57,589 bases of DNA from Blastococcus sp. TF02-09 (lineage in GTDB: Bacteria > Actinomycetota > Actinomycetes > Mycobacteriales > Geodermatophilaceae): assembly GCF_003319105.1 (NCBI RefSeq), contig NZ_QOHH01000016.1:1-57589 (forward strand). Direction: 5' to 3'. Positions within the stretch are counted from its first letter, which is position 1. Each line of letters opens with the position of its first letter. Made by a program: the position numbers and the translations under genes. Below are positions 1 to 8,349 of the stretch, one piece after another. The notes under the pieces are model-generated. The model saw nothing but the letters and a program-made list of their open reading frames with translations. It was not told where the DNA came from and did no database searches.

Positions 1-96
1 ATCAACCGCCAGAACCTGCGCTCGATCTCCCTCGGCATCCGCGGACGCCCCATCGACACCACCCCGATCTGCTGGGGTGTTGCATCGACCCCTTGA
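1..96 (+). CDS. 3' end of an unidentified protein (partial)
   Basis: Frame 1 is open from the left edge to a TGA at 94-96 and encodes the last 31 residues of a protein, ending in GVASTP. Codon use is typical of the window. The fragment is too short to assign to a family. It ends ten bases before a perfect 22-bp palindrome, as expected for the last gene of a transcription unit converging on gntP. Confidence 0.5.
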   Translation: MNRQNLRSISLGIRGRPIDTTPICWGVASTP

Positions 97-105
97 ACCC
101 GAGGC

Positions 106-127
106 CCGCTTTTCCGCGGAAAAGCGG
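106..127. terminator. 22-bp perfect palindrome between convergent genes
   Basis: The sequence reads CCGCTTTTCC followed by GCGGAAAAGCGG and equals its own reverse complement. It sits between the stop of the left-edge gene and the stop of gntP, so it could act as a bidirectional terminator. Two close copies occur at 27776-27820, again beside a gene end, so it is probably a dispersed palindromic repeat of this genome. The terminator role is inferred. Confidence 0.6.
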
Positions 128-131
128 TTCG

Positions 132-1604
132 TCAGACGACGGCGGAGACCGCGAGCACGCCCAGCAGGCCGACGACGGAGATGATCGTCTCCATCACCGA
201 CCAGCTCTTGATGGTCTGGCCCACCGTCATCCCGAAGTACTCCTTGACCAGCCAGAAGCCGGCGTCGTTGACGTGGGAGAAGAACAGCGAACCCGCACCG
301 ATCGCCAGCGCGAGCAGGGCGACGGTCGAGGAGTCCAGGTCCGCGGCCAGCGGGGCGACGATGCCCGCGGCGGTGATCGTGGCGACGGTGGCCGACCCGG
401 TGGCCAGCCGGATGCCGACCGCGACCAGCCAGCCCAGGACCAGCGCGTTGAGGTTCAGGTCCTCGGCCGCGCGCCCCACGAGGTCTCCCACACCCGCGTC
501 GACGAGCACCTGCTTGAAGCCACCGCCCGCGGCGACGATCAGCAGGATGCCCGCGATCGCCGGCAGCGAGCCGCCGACGATGGAGGAGATCCGCTCGCGG
601 TCGTAGCCGACCGCGACGCCGAGGGTGAACATCGCCAGGATCACGCCCGCCAGCAGGGCGACGACCGGGGTACCGGCGACGTCGAGGATCGAGCGCAGCC
701 GCGTGCCCTCGTCGAGGGTGAGCTCGGCGATCGCGCGCAGCAGCATGAGCACCACCGGCAGCAGCACCGTGACGACGGTGGCGGCGAGCCCGGGCCGCCG
801 ACGGACCGGCGTCCCCGTGGACGTCGCGGTGGAGGTGGCCACCGCGGCGCGCTGCTCGTCCTCGTCCGGGGTGCCCAGGTCGGCCCGCGCGGGGCTCGGT
901 GAGGAGCCGTCGTCGGCCGGTCCGCCGCCCACCGTCGCCGGCAGCGGCAGGTCGATCCGCTGGCTGATCCAGCTGCCGAAGACCGGCCCCGCGAGGATCA
1001 CGCACGGGACGGCCACGATCAGGCCGAACAGCAGCGTGCGCCCCAGGTCCGCGCCGAGGGCGTCGATGGCCACCAGCGGTCCCGGGTGCGGCGGCACCAG
1101 CCCGTGCAGCACGGACAGGCCGGCCAGCGCGGGGATGCCGACGAGGAGCACCGGGAGCGAGCTGCGGCGGGCGACCAGCAGCACGATGGGCACCAGCAGG
1201 ACGACGCCGACCTCGAAGAACAGCGGGATGCCGATGAGCGCGGCCACCCCGCCCATCGCCCAGGGCAGCCGGTGCGCCGAGACGTTGTCGATGAACGCCG
1301 AGACGACGCGGTCGGCACCCCCGGACTCGGCGAGCAGACCCCCGATCATGGCGCCCAGCGCGATCAGCAGGCCGACGCTGCCGACGGTCGCGCCGACCCC
1401 GCCGGTGAAGCTGGTAATGGTGTCCTCGGCGGCCAGCCCGCCCACCGTGCCCAGCACCGCCGCCCCGAGGATCAGGGCGAGGAACGGGTGCACCTTCAGC
1501 CACGTGATGAGCAGGACGACGGCGGCGATGCCGAGGATCGCGGCGGTGATGAGCCGGGCGTCGCTGCCCGACGCCTCGACCGCCTCGGCGGCGAGCAGGT
1601 TCAT
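132..1604 (-). CDS. gntP: Gluconate:H+ symporter, GntP family
   Basis: The 490-residue polytopic protein has the usual GntP length and hydrophobic profile, with about 12-14 membrane segments. Family-typical stretches include GALIAL-type glycine-rich helices and HPFLALILGA near residue 40. An Asp/Ser-rich cytoplasmic loop lies around residues 230-270. It should import gluconate or a related aldonate with protons. The start is the ATG at 1604, which overlaps the gntK stop as ATGA, so the two are translationally coupled. Kinase plus permease completes entry of gluconate as 6-phosphogluconate. No GntR-type regulator is visible beside it. Confidence 0.9.
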   Translation of the reverse strand: MNLLAAEAVEASGSDARLITAAILGIAAVVLLITWLKVHPFLALILGAAVLGTVGGLAAEDTITSFTGGVGATVGSVGLLIALGAMIGGLLAESGGADRVVSAFIDNVSAHRLPWAMGGVAALIGIPLFFEVGVVLLVPIVLLVARRSSLPVLLVGIPALAGLSVLHGLVPPHPGPLVAIDALGADLGRTLLFGLIVAVPCVILAGPVFGSWISQRIDLPLPATVGGGPADDGSSPSPARADLGTPDEDEQRAAVATSTATSTGTPVRRRPGLAATVVTVLLPVVLMLLRAIAELTLDEGTRLRSILDVAGTPVVALLAGVILAMFTLGVAVGYDRERISSIVGGSLPAIAGILLIVAAGGGFKQVLVDAGVGDLVGRAAEDLNLNALVLGWLVAVGIRLATGSATVATITAAGIVAPLAADLDSSTVALLALAIGAGSLFFSHVNDAGFWLVKEYFGMTVGQTIKSWSVMETIISVVGLLGVLAVSAVV

Positions 1605-2167
1605 GGCGATGCCTCCGGGCGGTCGGTCGAGGACCGGGGTGCGCGGTCCCGGCCGAGGGTGGCGATCAGGTCGTCGACCACCCCGTCCGGTGATCCGGCA
1701 CCGGAGATCTCCGCCCCCGCCTCGTCCGGCTGGAGCGGTTCGAGGGTGGCGAGCTGGCTGTCGAGCAGGGACGCGGGCATGTAGTGCCCCGTCCGTCCCT
1801 CGATCCGGAAGCGCAGCAGCTCCGGGTCGACGGTCACGTGGGCGAACCAGACCGACGGCCGCCCCTCGCGGAGCAGGTCGCGGTAGCTGCGCTTGAGCGC
1901 CGAGCAGGTGACGACGACGGAGCGGCCGGTCGCCTCGCGCTGGTCGATCCAGCCGCCGATGGTGCGCAGCCACGGCCAGCGGTCGTCGTCGTCGAGCGGG
2001 CGCCCGGCGGCCATCTTCTCCACGTTGGCCCGCGGGTGAAAGTCGTCGCCCTCGGCAAACTCCCAGCCCAGCCGCTCGGCGAGCCGCTCGGCCACCGTCG
2101 TCTTCCCGGCGCCGGACACCCCCATGACGACCACCGTGGTGGGCGGGACCGTGCCGTCGGCCTGCAT
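1601..2167 (-). CDS. gntK: Gluconokinase
   Basis: The 188-residue P-loop kinase has a Walker A motif GVSGAGKT at residues 16-23. Family landmarks follow: AEGDDFHP (substrate-binding region), CSALKRSYRD, and HYMPASLLDSQ near residue 130. These match thermoresistant-type gluconokinase, which phosphorylates D-gluconate to 6-phosphogluconate with ATP for the pentose-phosphate pathway. It is the first gene of a two-gene operon with gntP, overlapping it by four bases. Confidence 0.93.
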   Translation of the reverse strand: MQADGTVPPTTVVVMGVSGAGKTTVAERLAERLGWEFAEGDDFHPRANVEKMAAGRPLDDDDRWPWLRTIGGWIDQREATGRSVVVTCSALKRSYRDLLREGRPSVWFAHVTVDPELLRFRIEGRTGHYMPASLLDSQLATLEPLQPDEAGAEISGAGSPDGVVDDLIATLGRDRAPRSSTDRPEASP

Positions 2168-2206
2168 GGACCGACGGTAGGCCTGCCCGCCCGGCGGGGC
2201 GACCCC

Positions 2207-2953
2207 TCAGGCGGAGGCGAGCGCGGCCAGCAGCTCGGGCCAGGCGGTGCTGCGCGGGTCGATGACGGCGAAGTGCCCGCCCTCGACCTCGACGAGGCCC
2301 GCCGAGGGATGGGCCGCGACGTACGACCGGCCCAGGGCGAGCGGGACGATGGCGTCGTCGGTGCCGTGCACGACCGTGACCGGGGCCGCGGGCACGGGCT
2401 GCCGCACCGGGTCGAGGTCCGGCCGGTCGGCCGCGGCCCCTCCTAGGAAGGCGCGCACGGCGCCGTCGCCCAGGGCGAGCTCCTCGCCGAGCCGGAGGTC
2501 CGCGACCGGCGCCAGCGCGACCACGCCGGCCAGCGGGGGTGTCCGCGGATCGGCGGCGGCCTGCAGCACGAGGTGCCCTCCGGCGGAGTGCCCGGCCAGC
2601 ACCAGGCGCCCGTCGCAGGCCCCGGCGAGCTCGGGCACCCCGGCCAGGTACCGGAGGGCCGCGGCGACGTCGTCCACCGTGTCGTCGGGCCGGCCAGGCA
2701 CCCGCCGGTACTCGATCGCCGCGGTCGTCCAGCCGGCCTCGGCCAGCGCCGCCGTCAGCGGCCGCAGGTGCACGCGGTCGTAGGCGGGCCGCCAGAAGCC
2801 GCCGTGCACGAGCACCACGAGCGCCCGCCCCTCCGCGCCGGGCCCGCCGAGGCGAACGTCGACGACGGCGTCGGGGTGGTCGCCGTACCGGAGCTCGCGG
2901 TCGGGCCGGGGAGCGGGCAGCTGCAGGACCGAGCGGTCCTCGGCGGCGCTCAT
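2207..2953 (-). CDS. Alpha/beta hydrolase (kynurenine formamidase/BD-FAE-like esterase)
   Basis: The 248-residue protein shows an oxyanion motif VLVHGGFWR near residue 48, a nucleophile elbow GHSAGGH near residue 125, an acidic residue in HGTDDAIVP and a final His in EGGHFAV. This is a complete Ser-Asp-His hydrolase set in the arrangement of small carboxylesterases and kynurenine-formamidase-like proteins. The ATG at 2953 overlaps the stop of the upstream enoyl-CoA isomerase (ATGA), so the two are co-translated. The substrate is unknown; the partner suggests an ester or thioester pathway. Confidence 0.8.
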   Translation of the reverse strand: MSAAEDRSVLQLPAPRPDRELRYGDHPDAVVDVRLGGPGAEGRALVVLVHGGFWRPAYDRVHLRPLTAALAEAGWTTAAIEYRRVPGRPDDTVDDVAAALRYLAGVPELAGACDGRLVLAGHSAGGHLVLQAAADPRTPPLAGVVALAPVADLRLGEELALGDGAVRAFLGGAAADRPDLDPVRQPVPAAPVTVVHGTDDAIVPLALGRSYVAAHPSAGLVEVEGGHFAVIDPRSTAWPELLAALASA

Positions 2954-3621
2954 CCCAGCTGCGGGGAGTCGGCCCGCAGGCTGTCCAGGGCCGGGCCGTA
3001 CATGCGCGTCTTGATGGTGCCGAGCGTCGCGCCGGCCTTCCCGGCCAGCGCGCCCGCGAGCTCCACCGCGGCCGACCGGACGGCGTCCTCGGCGACGGCC
3101 TGGTCGACGATCCCGGCGTCGGCGGCCTCGGCGCCGCCGTAGCGGCGGCCGGTGGTCATCGCGACGTGCGCGGTCTGCGGCGCCAGGCGGGACTGGATGA
3201 GCGCCGACATCCCGGGGGTGAAGGGGATCTGGATGTCGACCTCGGGCAGGCACCAGAAGCCGCGGTCGCCGCGCATGACCCGGACGTCGTGGCTCAGCGT
3301 GAGCATCGCGCCGGCGGCGAAGGCGTGGCCCTGGATCGCGGCCACCGTGGGCAGCGGGAGGGTGAGCACGCGGGCGAGCAGGTGCTGGACCGCGGACACG
3401 TACCCGCTGCGCTCCGCCTCGTGGCCGGCGAGCCACTCGAGGTCCAGTCCGTTGGAGAAGAACTTGCCGGTGGCGGTGGTGACGAGCGCCCGCGGGCCGT
3501 CGGCCTGCTCCACCTCGTCGAGGGCGGCGTCCACCGCAGCCAGCCAGTCGGGGTGGAAGCGGTTCTCGGTGTCCCCGAGGTCGAGCAAGAACACGTCGCC
3601 GGAGCGGTCCAGGGTGGGCAT
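2950..3621 (-). CDS. Enoyl-CoA hydratase/isomerase family (delta3,delta2-enoyl-CoA isomerase-like)
   Basis: The 223-residue crotonase-fold protein has the CoA-binding region FFSNGLDLEW near residue 55, the oxyanion-hole loop IQGHAFAAGAM near residue 95 and the segment FWCLPEVDIQIPFTPGM around residues 120-137. The last segment resembles peroxisomal/plant delta3,delta2-enoyl-CoA isomerases more than hydratases. The protein is shorter than the usual 255-260 residues but not truncated at a conserved block. It is upstream of, and overlaps, the esterase gene. Isomerase activity is inferred. Confidence 0.8.
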   Translation of the reverse strand: MPTLDRSGDVFLLDLGDTENRFHPDWLAAVDAALDEVEQADGPRALVTTATGKFFSNGLDLEWLAGHEAERSGYVSAVQHLLARVLTLPLPTVAAIQGHAFAAGAMLTLSHDVRVMRGDRGFWCLPEVDIQIPFTPGMSALIQSRLAPQTAHVAMTTGRRYGGAEAADAGIVDQAVAEDAVRSAAVELAGALAGKAGATLGTIKTRMYGPALDSLRADSPQLG

Positions 3622-3760
3622 GGCGGGTCCTTCCGGAGGGGTCGATCGGCTCGGGCCCGCCTACCGCGCCGGCGGCGGGGGCCCGTCTCGACGCCGATCA
3701 TGCCGTCCGGCCGTGCGCGTCCCGCTCGGGGCGTCGGGACGGGGCCGGGCGGAGCGGACC

Positions 3761-4492
3761 TCAGCCGGGCCGGCGCCACACAGAGACGGCGCTCTCGCTG
3801 TCGGCGGTGAACGGCCGCCCGTGCCAGTCGGCCACCCGGCGGACCGGCTCGAGCCCGGCCAGCTGCGCCATGAGGTCGAGCTCGGCGGGCCAGACGTAGC
3901 GGTGGTTGCTCGCGGCGTACCGGACGGTGCCGTCGTCCTCCCGCCAGTAGTGGTGGGAGGTGCCCTGCTGGGTCACGAGGTCGAGGGTGTCGAAGCCGAC
4001 GTGGCGCCCGCCGACGTGGAAGGGGACCGCCGTCTGCCCCGGCGCGAGACGCCGCAGCTGCGGAACGCCCAGCTCGACGACGAAGTGCCCACCCGGGGCC
4101 AGGTGCCGCGCGGCGTTGCGGAAGCACTCGACCTGCCCGCGCTGGGTGCGCACGTTCCCGAGGCTGTTCCACACCACGTAGACCAGGGAGAACGGGCCCG
4201 GCGCGGTGGCGGTGGCCATGTCGCCGACGACGACCGGGAGGTCGGGGCGCTTGCGGTGGAGCTGGTCGGCCATGGGCTGCGACAGCTCGATGCCGGTGAC
4301 CGGCACGCCCCGGGTCGCCAGCGGGATGGCCACCCGGCCGGTGCCGACGGCGAACTCCAGGGCCGGCCCCTCCCCCGCCAGCGCGGCCAGGAAGTCCACC
4401 GCGGGGTCGAGGACCTCGGGCCGGAACATGTGCGCCGACGTGCGGTCGTAGCCGGCCGCCGTCTCCTTGTCCCACACGTCGCTGCTCGTCAC
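3761..4492 (-). CDS. SAM-dependent class I methyltransferase
   Basis: The 243-residue protein begins with the typical prelude WDKETAAGYDR. It has motif I as ALEFAVGTGRVAIPLA near residue 44, an acidic motif II in VTGIELSQPM and motif IV/post-I signals VVGDMAT and LVYVVWNSLGNV. The first Gly of the canonical GxGxG is replaced, as in many methyltransferase domain 25 proteins. No substrate can be read from sequence. It is transcribed alone, away from the binding-protein gene at 4692. Confidence 0.82.
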   Translation of the reverse strand: MTSSDVWDKETAAGYDRTSAHMFRPEVLDPAVDFLAALAGEGPALEFAVGTGRVAIPLATRGVPVTGIELSQPMADQLHRKRPDLPVVVGDMATATAPGPFSLVYVVWNSLGNVRTQRGQVECFRNAARHLAPGGHFVVELGVPQLRRLAPGQTAVPFHVGGRHVGFDTLDLVTQQGTSHHYWREDDGTVRYAASNHRYVWPAELDLMAQLAGLEPVRRVADWHGRPFTADSESAVSVWRRPG

Positions 4493-4574
4493 GGCTGCGG
4501 AGCCTGACCGGTGACGCCCGGCAGCGCCATCGAGTTACTTGCATCACAGCTGGGCAACATTCATGGGTCGAACT

Positions 4575-4590
4575 AGTGACTCACATCACG
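4575..4590. promoter_or_regulatory. Candidate CRP/GlxR-type operator
   Basis: AGTGA-CTCACA-TCACG matches the TGTGA-N6-TCACA consensus at 8 of 10 fixed positions. It lies about 100 bp upstream of the solute-binding lipoprotein gene, a class often controlled by cAMP-CRP. A class III cyclase is encoded in the same window. Assignment rests on the motif only. Confidence 0.35.
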
Positions 4591-4691
4591 GCGCACGGTA
4601 GAGATCGCGCTTAGCGCCACGGGCGCCCGCCGCCGCGGCACCCTGCCCGCGTACCGGTGGCTCTGCACGCGAACGGCTGAGGAGACAACAC

Positions 4692-6371
4692 ATGCGAGGA
4701 CATCGACGTCCGACCGAGGTCCCGTGGAAGCGGGCTCTCGCTTCCCTGGGGCTCGTAGGAGTACTGCTCGGCACCGCCGCCTGCGGGGGGGACGACGGTG
4801 GCGGGAGCGGGTCCGGCGAGGAGGGCGTCCAGGCCGACGAGTTCTCCGAGCAGGGTGACCCCGTCGAGGGCGGCGAGATCACGGTGGGTCTGGAGGCCGA
4901 GACCAACAGCTGGCTGCCCGGTGAGGGCAGCTTCAGCAACTCGGGCACGACGGTCGCCTATGCCATCTACGACCCGCTGATCAAGCGGACGGCGGAGGGC
5001 GAGTTCCAGCCCTACCTCGCGGAGTCGATGGAGCCGAACGCGGATCTGACCGTGTGGACGCTCAAGCTCCGGCCGAACGTGCAGTTCCACGACGGCACGC
5101 CGCTGAACGCCGAGGCGCTCAAGACGATCTTCGACGAGTACCTCACCGCGCCGACGTCCAACGTGCGGAACACGCTGGCCGACGTCACCGCGCTCAACGT
5201 GGTGGACGACCTCACGGTGGAGTACGTCCTCTCCGAGACCAACGCCGCGTTCCCGTCGGTCCTCACCGGTTCCCCGGGCTGGCCGTTCTCGCCGACGGCG
5301 GCCGCGGCCGCCGGTCCCGACGCCGGCTCCGAGCCCGTCGGCACCGGCCCCTTCTCGTTCGTCTCCTGGCAGCGCGACAACGCCTTCGTCGTGGAGAAGA
5401 ACGAGAACTACTGGCGGGAGGGCCTGCCCTACCTCGACGGCATCACGTTCCGGCCGATCCCCGACGAGGACACCCGCGTCTCCAGCCTGCAGAGCGGTGA
5501 CATCGACGTGATGCAGACGCTGCGGCAGAGCACGGTCCAGCGCGCCCGCGACCTCGACGGCGTGGACAACTACGAGTACCTGGGCAACAACGCCGGTGGG
5601 TCGATCATCAACTCGTCCATCGCGCCGTTCGACGACCTGCGGGTGCGGCAGGCCCTGGCCTACGCCATCGACCAGCCGGCGCTCATCGACGTCATCGGCG
5701 GTACCGGGCTGACCCCCGCCGCCACCCAGTACTTCAGCCCGGACAGCCCCTTCTACTCCGAGGAGGTGGCCGAGGCCTTCCCGACCTACGACGTGGAGCA
5801 GGCCCAGGAGTTCTACGACGACTACATCAACGACCCGCAGCGCTCGGACGGTCAGCCGGTCGGGACCGACATCGCCTTCACCTACCGCTGCCCGCCGGAC
5901 CCGACCCTCAACGAGCTGTCGCAGCTGTACCAGAACTTCTGGAGCCAGCTGGGCATGGACGTCTCGCTGGAGACCGTCGAGCAGGCGGCGCACGTGCAGA
6001 ACGGCATCTCGAAGGAGTACGAGGTGCAGTGCTGGCGCGTCGGGGACGAGCAGGACCCCTACGTGACGCTGCGGAACGCGTTCACCGAGGGCCCGCTCAA
6101 CTTCACCGGGTACACCAGCTCGGCGATCGACGAGGGGCTGGAGACGCTGCGCACCACGACGGACGTCGCGGAGCGTCAGGCCGCGGTCGAGGCCATCGGC
6201 ATGGACATCGCCGAGAACGTGCCGAACCTCTTCACCGGCTACACCCTCACCGACGTCGCGGTGCGGGACGTGGTGAAGAACGTGGACGGCTGGACCTTCC
6301 CCGACGAGGCCGAGGGTGACGGCGTCCCGGGTGCCACCACGATGTGGGGCGAGGTCTGGACGACCGAGTAG
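4692..6371 (+). CDS. ABC transporter substrate-binding lipoprotein, family 5 (peptide/opine type)
   Basis: The 559-residue protein has a basic N-terminus, a hydrophobic segment and a lipobox ending TAAC with Cys31. A Gly/Ser/Glu linker follows, then a full SBP_bac_5 domain. Landmarks are LAESMEPNADLTVWTLKLRP-type lobe I strands, VQFHDGTPLNAE near residue 135, GTGPFSFVSW, and VRQALAYAIDQ near residue 320. It should bind oligopeptides, opines or similar solutes at the outer face. A GAGGAG ribosome site precedes the ATG. No permease or ATPase gene is adjacent, so the transporter partners must be elsewhere. Confidence 0.9.
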   Translation: MRGHRRPTEVPWKRALASLGLVGVLLGTAACGGDDGGGSGSGEEGVQADEFSEQGDPVEGGEITVGLEAETNSWLPGEGSFSNSGTTVAYAIYDPLIKRTAEGEFQPYLAESMEPNADLTVWTLKLRPNVQFHDGTPLNAEALKTIFDEYLTAPTSNVRNTLADVTALNVVDDLTVEYVLSETNAAFPSVLTGSPGWPFSPTAAAAAGPDAGSEPVGTGPFSFVSWQRDNAFVVEKNENYWREGLPYLDGITFRPIPDEDTRVSSLQSGDIDVMQTLRQSTVQRARDLDGVDNYEYLGNNAGGSIINSSIAPFDDLRVRQALAYAIDQPALIDVIGGTGLTPAATQYFSPDSPFYSEEVAEAFPTYDVEQAQEFYDDYINDPQRSDGQPVGTDIAFTYRCPPDPTLNELSQLYQNFWSQLGMDVSLETVEQAAHVQNGISKEYEVQCWRVGDEQDPYVTLRNAFTEGPLNFTGYTSSAIDEGLETLRTTTDVAERQAAVEAIGMDIAENVPNLFTGYTLTDVAVRDVVKNVDGWTFPDEAEGDGVPGATTMWGEVWTTE

Positions 6372-6388
6372 CAAGCACCACCGAGGAC

Positions 6389-6424
6389 ACGACGGCCCGG
6401 GCGGACCACCGCCCGGGCCGTCGT
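6389..6424 (+). terminator. Strong hairpin after the binding-protein gene
   Basis: A 16-bp stem (6389-6404 with 6409-6424) with an ACCA loop starts 18 bases after the stop codon. It contains CGGCCCGGGCGG and its complement. There is no U tract, as is common in actinomycete terminators. It also lies at the 3' side of the converging gene at 6463. Confidence 0.8.
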
Positions 6425-6462
6425 GCATCTGCGGCACCGGGGCGTTCGTGCGCGAGCGTCGA

Positions 6463-7011
6463 TCAGTCGCGCTGCGGCTCCGGCCTGGACTGCCAGTCGA
6501 TCTCGTCCTGCTCGCGATCGGCGGAGGCCGCGGCCCGGTCGCGCGCAGCCGCCTCGCGGTCGAGTCGGGCGTGCTCCCGGTCCTGGCCGGACGCGAGTCT
6601 GTCCTGTCGCGCGGCCTGGCGATCGGCGTCGTCGGCGTCGCGGTCAGCCGCTGCCCTCGCTCGTTCCTCCCGGGCCTGCGACTGCCGGCTCACCTCCATC
6701 TCCCGGTCGATGGCGGCTTGCTGCTCCTCCGCGTCGGAGCGCTCCTCCCCCGAGGTGCGCGGAGCGGACGCCGACGGCTCGTGCGCGGCACTGCGCTCCG
6801 CTGCGGCGGTGGCCCGGCGGCCGGCGGCAACCGCTCGGTCGATGGCTCGCTCGTCCCGCTCGCGGGCCCGGTCGTCGCGGTGGCGGGCGGCGTCCTCGCG
6901 CGCGTCCGCGGCGTCGTCCCGCTGCCGGGCGGCGTCGTCGCGATCGTGACGTCGCTGATCCCGCCGCGCGTCCCCGCCGGCGCTCTCCGCACGCACGTCG
7001 ATCTCCGCCAT
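6463..7011 (-). CDS. Highly charged Asp/Arg/Ala repeat protein, probable long coiled coil
   Basis: The 182-residue protein is almost entirely a low-complexity array of units such as DDAARQRD, DAREDAARHRD and ARERDERAIDR, with few hydrophobic residues, no Cys and no signal peptide. This predicts an extended charged helix. Similar modules occur at the N-termini of actinobacterial signalling proteins (seen in Geodermatophilaceae; from memory), but no sensor or GGDEF domain follows here. The ATG at 7011 is chosen because upstream codons run into the tRNA-derived sequence at 7141-7215. Function is unknown. Confidence 0.6.
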   Translation of the reverse strand: MAEIDVRAESAGGDARRDQRRHDRDDAARQRDDAADAREDAARHRDDRARERDERAIDRAVAAGRRATAAAERSAAHEPSASAPRTSGEERSDAEEQQAAIDREMEVSRQSQAREERARAAADRDADDADRQAARQDRLASGQDREHARLDREAAARDRAAASADREQDEIDWQSRPEPQRD

Positions 7012-7443
7012 GCGACCACGATCCCACCCCGACGATCCGCTGGGACATCGGCAGCCTGACCGAAAGGTCCCGTCCGCCGGGACGGACGAGAGCGGTGCCG
7101 ACGCCGACGCTCGACGAGCCGGCCTGCATGCCACCAGAATCGACTCAGGGCGTCCCTCCGGCGGAGGAACGCCCCGATCATCGAGGTTGAGGCGAAGGGA
7201 CTCGAACCCCTGGACACAAACTGCCGGGCCGTCATGATCGCCCCTCTGGCGGCCAATTAGTACTCCGCACACCAACCGACGTGCGCGTTCCGACAACGGC
7301 CAACGTCAACAGACTCTGGGCGAGCGTCGCCGACTAAGACAAGACCGCAAACCGAACATCTCTGACGCAGCGCGATTGCGGTGAGGGCGCACGTATACCA
7401 GAGGGGGCCGGGGAACCAGCGGCGGAGCGAGTGCGGTCGCCTA
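7012..7443. other. Intergenic region holding the left end of an integrated element
   Basis: No convincing gene is present. The region holds the tRNA-derived segment described separately (7141-7215), then about 225 bp of unannotated, lower-GC sequence leading to the stop codon of the adenine methylase. Composition changes from about 72% GC on the left to mid-50s% on the right of 7200. Confidence 0.55.
7141..7215 (-). other. Displaced tRNA 3' end plus hairpin: candidate distal attachment site
   Basis: On the minus strand, positions 7188-7207 read as an acceptor 3' strand and T-arm with the loop TTCGAGT. The 16-base core GGGACTCGAACCCCTG (7198-7213) is identical to the T-arm of the intact tRNA-Ala(GGC) at 10462-10534. 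The flanking GC-rich hairpin (about 7148-7175) lines up with the hairpin beside the intact tRNA at 10422-10451, including a shared CGACTCAGG block. A second, diverged copy of a tRNA 3' end with its terminator is what site-specific integration into a tRNA gene leaves behind. The acceptor strand differs from tRNA-Ala, so the exact history is uncertain. Confidence 0.55.
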
Positions 7444-8349
7444 TTAGGTACCGCTCGTTTCGACGAGTGGACCAGACGACGTTACCCACTCCCCCTCGTC
7501 GCGCATGATGAAACGGTCAGGAACGCGTAAGCCGCGGCTAAAGAACATGTACTCTCGGCCTACTTTCTGCACCTGGGCCGTATGCGAGATGCCGAAGCGC
7601 AGACAGCGGAACTGATGATATAGAGCTCGCGTCCGATCATCAGCGTCATAGGTCAGAATCCATGGGTGTGGCGACTTGGCCAATACCTCGTGAAGACGCG
7701 CGTGCTCAAGCCAGGAGTGGTCGGTCATATACAACTCTTCACCGGGTACAACATATGGCGGGTCAACGTAGAGGAGTATTGGCCTCGTGCGCCGGTTGAG
7801 AAGTCGAATCAGGTCGATAGCGCGCTGCTGCCTGACATCAATTTGCGGAGCAAGGGCAGAAAGCCTTTTCAGGCGCTGAATCAGGTCCGTTTTATTGAAA
7901 CGAGCATCGATTAGCCACTGCCCCTTTTGCTCAAGGCCTCCGATGGGACGAGCACTCAGAATTCCGGACCGGTTTGTCCTGTTGAGGAAGAATGTGGCAA
8001 AGCCGAGAGTTAAGTCGTCGCGACCACTAGGCGTCAAGTAGATCTCCCGCTGCCTGTGCCAGCTCGCCAAGTCCACGGAGCAGTCAGCTATACGTTGAAC
8101 GAACGCATCAGTCTCGTGCAACGCCGCACGCCAAAAGGCGGCAATTCCCGGATTTAAGTCATTGATGATTAGCCGCGAGACGCGGCCGTCGTAGAGTAAC
8201 TGCAAGCCAGCTCCGGCCCCGCCTGCATAGGGTTCACAGTAAGTCGCGACGGGACTCGACTGGCTAGCCATTACGCGTGCAAGGTACGGAGCTAGACGCG
8301 CCTTACCACCGGGATAGCGGAGCGGAGAGAGGTATTGTGGACCGCTCAC
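7444..8349 (-). CDS. DNA adenine methylase, D12 class (Dam/DpnM-like)
   Basis: The 301-residue N6-adenine methyltransferase has PLRYPGGK at residues 9-16, the SAM-binding EPYAGGAG at 39-46, IINDLNPG near 61 and the catalytic DPPY at 196-199. The order matches D12-class alpha methylases, which often modify GATC or related sites; the target here is not readable. The GTG start overlaps the stop of the ParB-like gene (GTGA), so the two are co-translated. The gene is far less GC-rich than the chromosome. It could be a modification partner of the ParB-like protein or a stand-alone methylase. Confidence 0.9.
   Translation of the reverse strand: MSGPQYLSPLRYPGGKARLAPYLARVMASQSSPVATYCEPYAGGAGAGLQLLYDGRVSRLIINDLNPGIAAFWRAALHETDAFVQRIADCSVDLASWHRQREIYLTPSGRDDLTLGFATFFLNRTNRSGILSARPIGGLEQKGQWLIDARFNKTDLIQRLKRLSALAPQIDVRQQRAIDLIRLLNRRTRPILLYVDPPYVVPGEELYMTDHSWLEHARLHEVLAKSPHPWILTYDADDRTRALYHQFRCLRFGISHTAQVQKVGREYMFFSRGLRVPDRFIMRDEGEWVTSSGPLVETSGT

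Noticed and set aside
93..1896. Several long plus-strand frames opposite gntP and gntK
   Set aside because: They are antisense shadows of high-GC codon bias. The minus-strand frames encode recognisable gluconate permease and kinase.
6463..7296. A longer start for the charged repeat protein at 7296
   Set aside because: The extra 95 codons run through the tRNA-derived fragment and hairpin and lack the repeat character. The ATG at 7011 begins the repeat protein.
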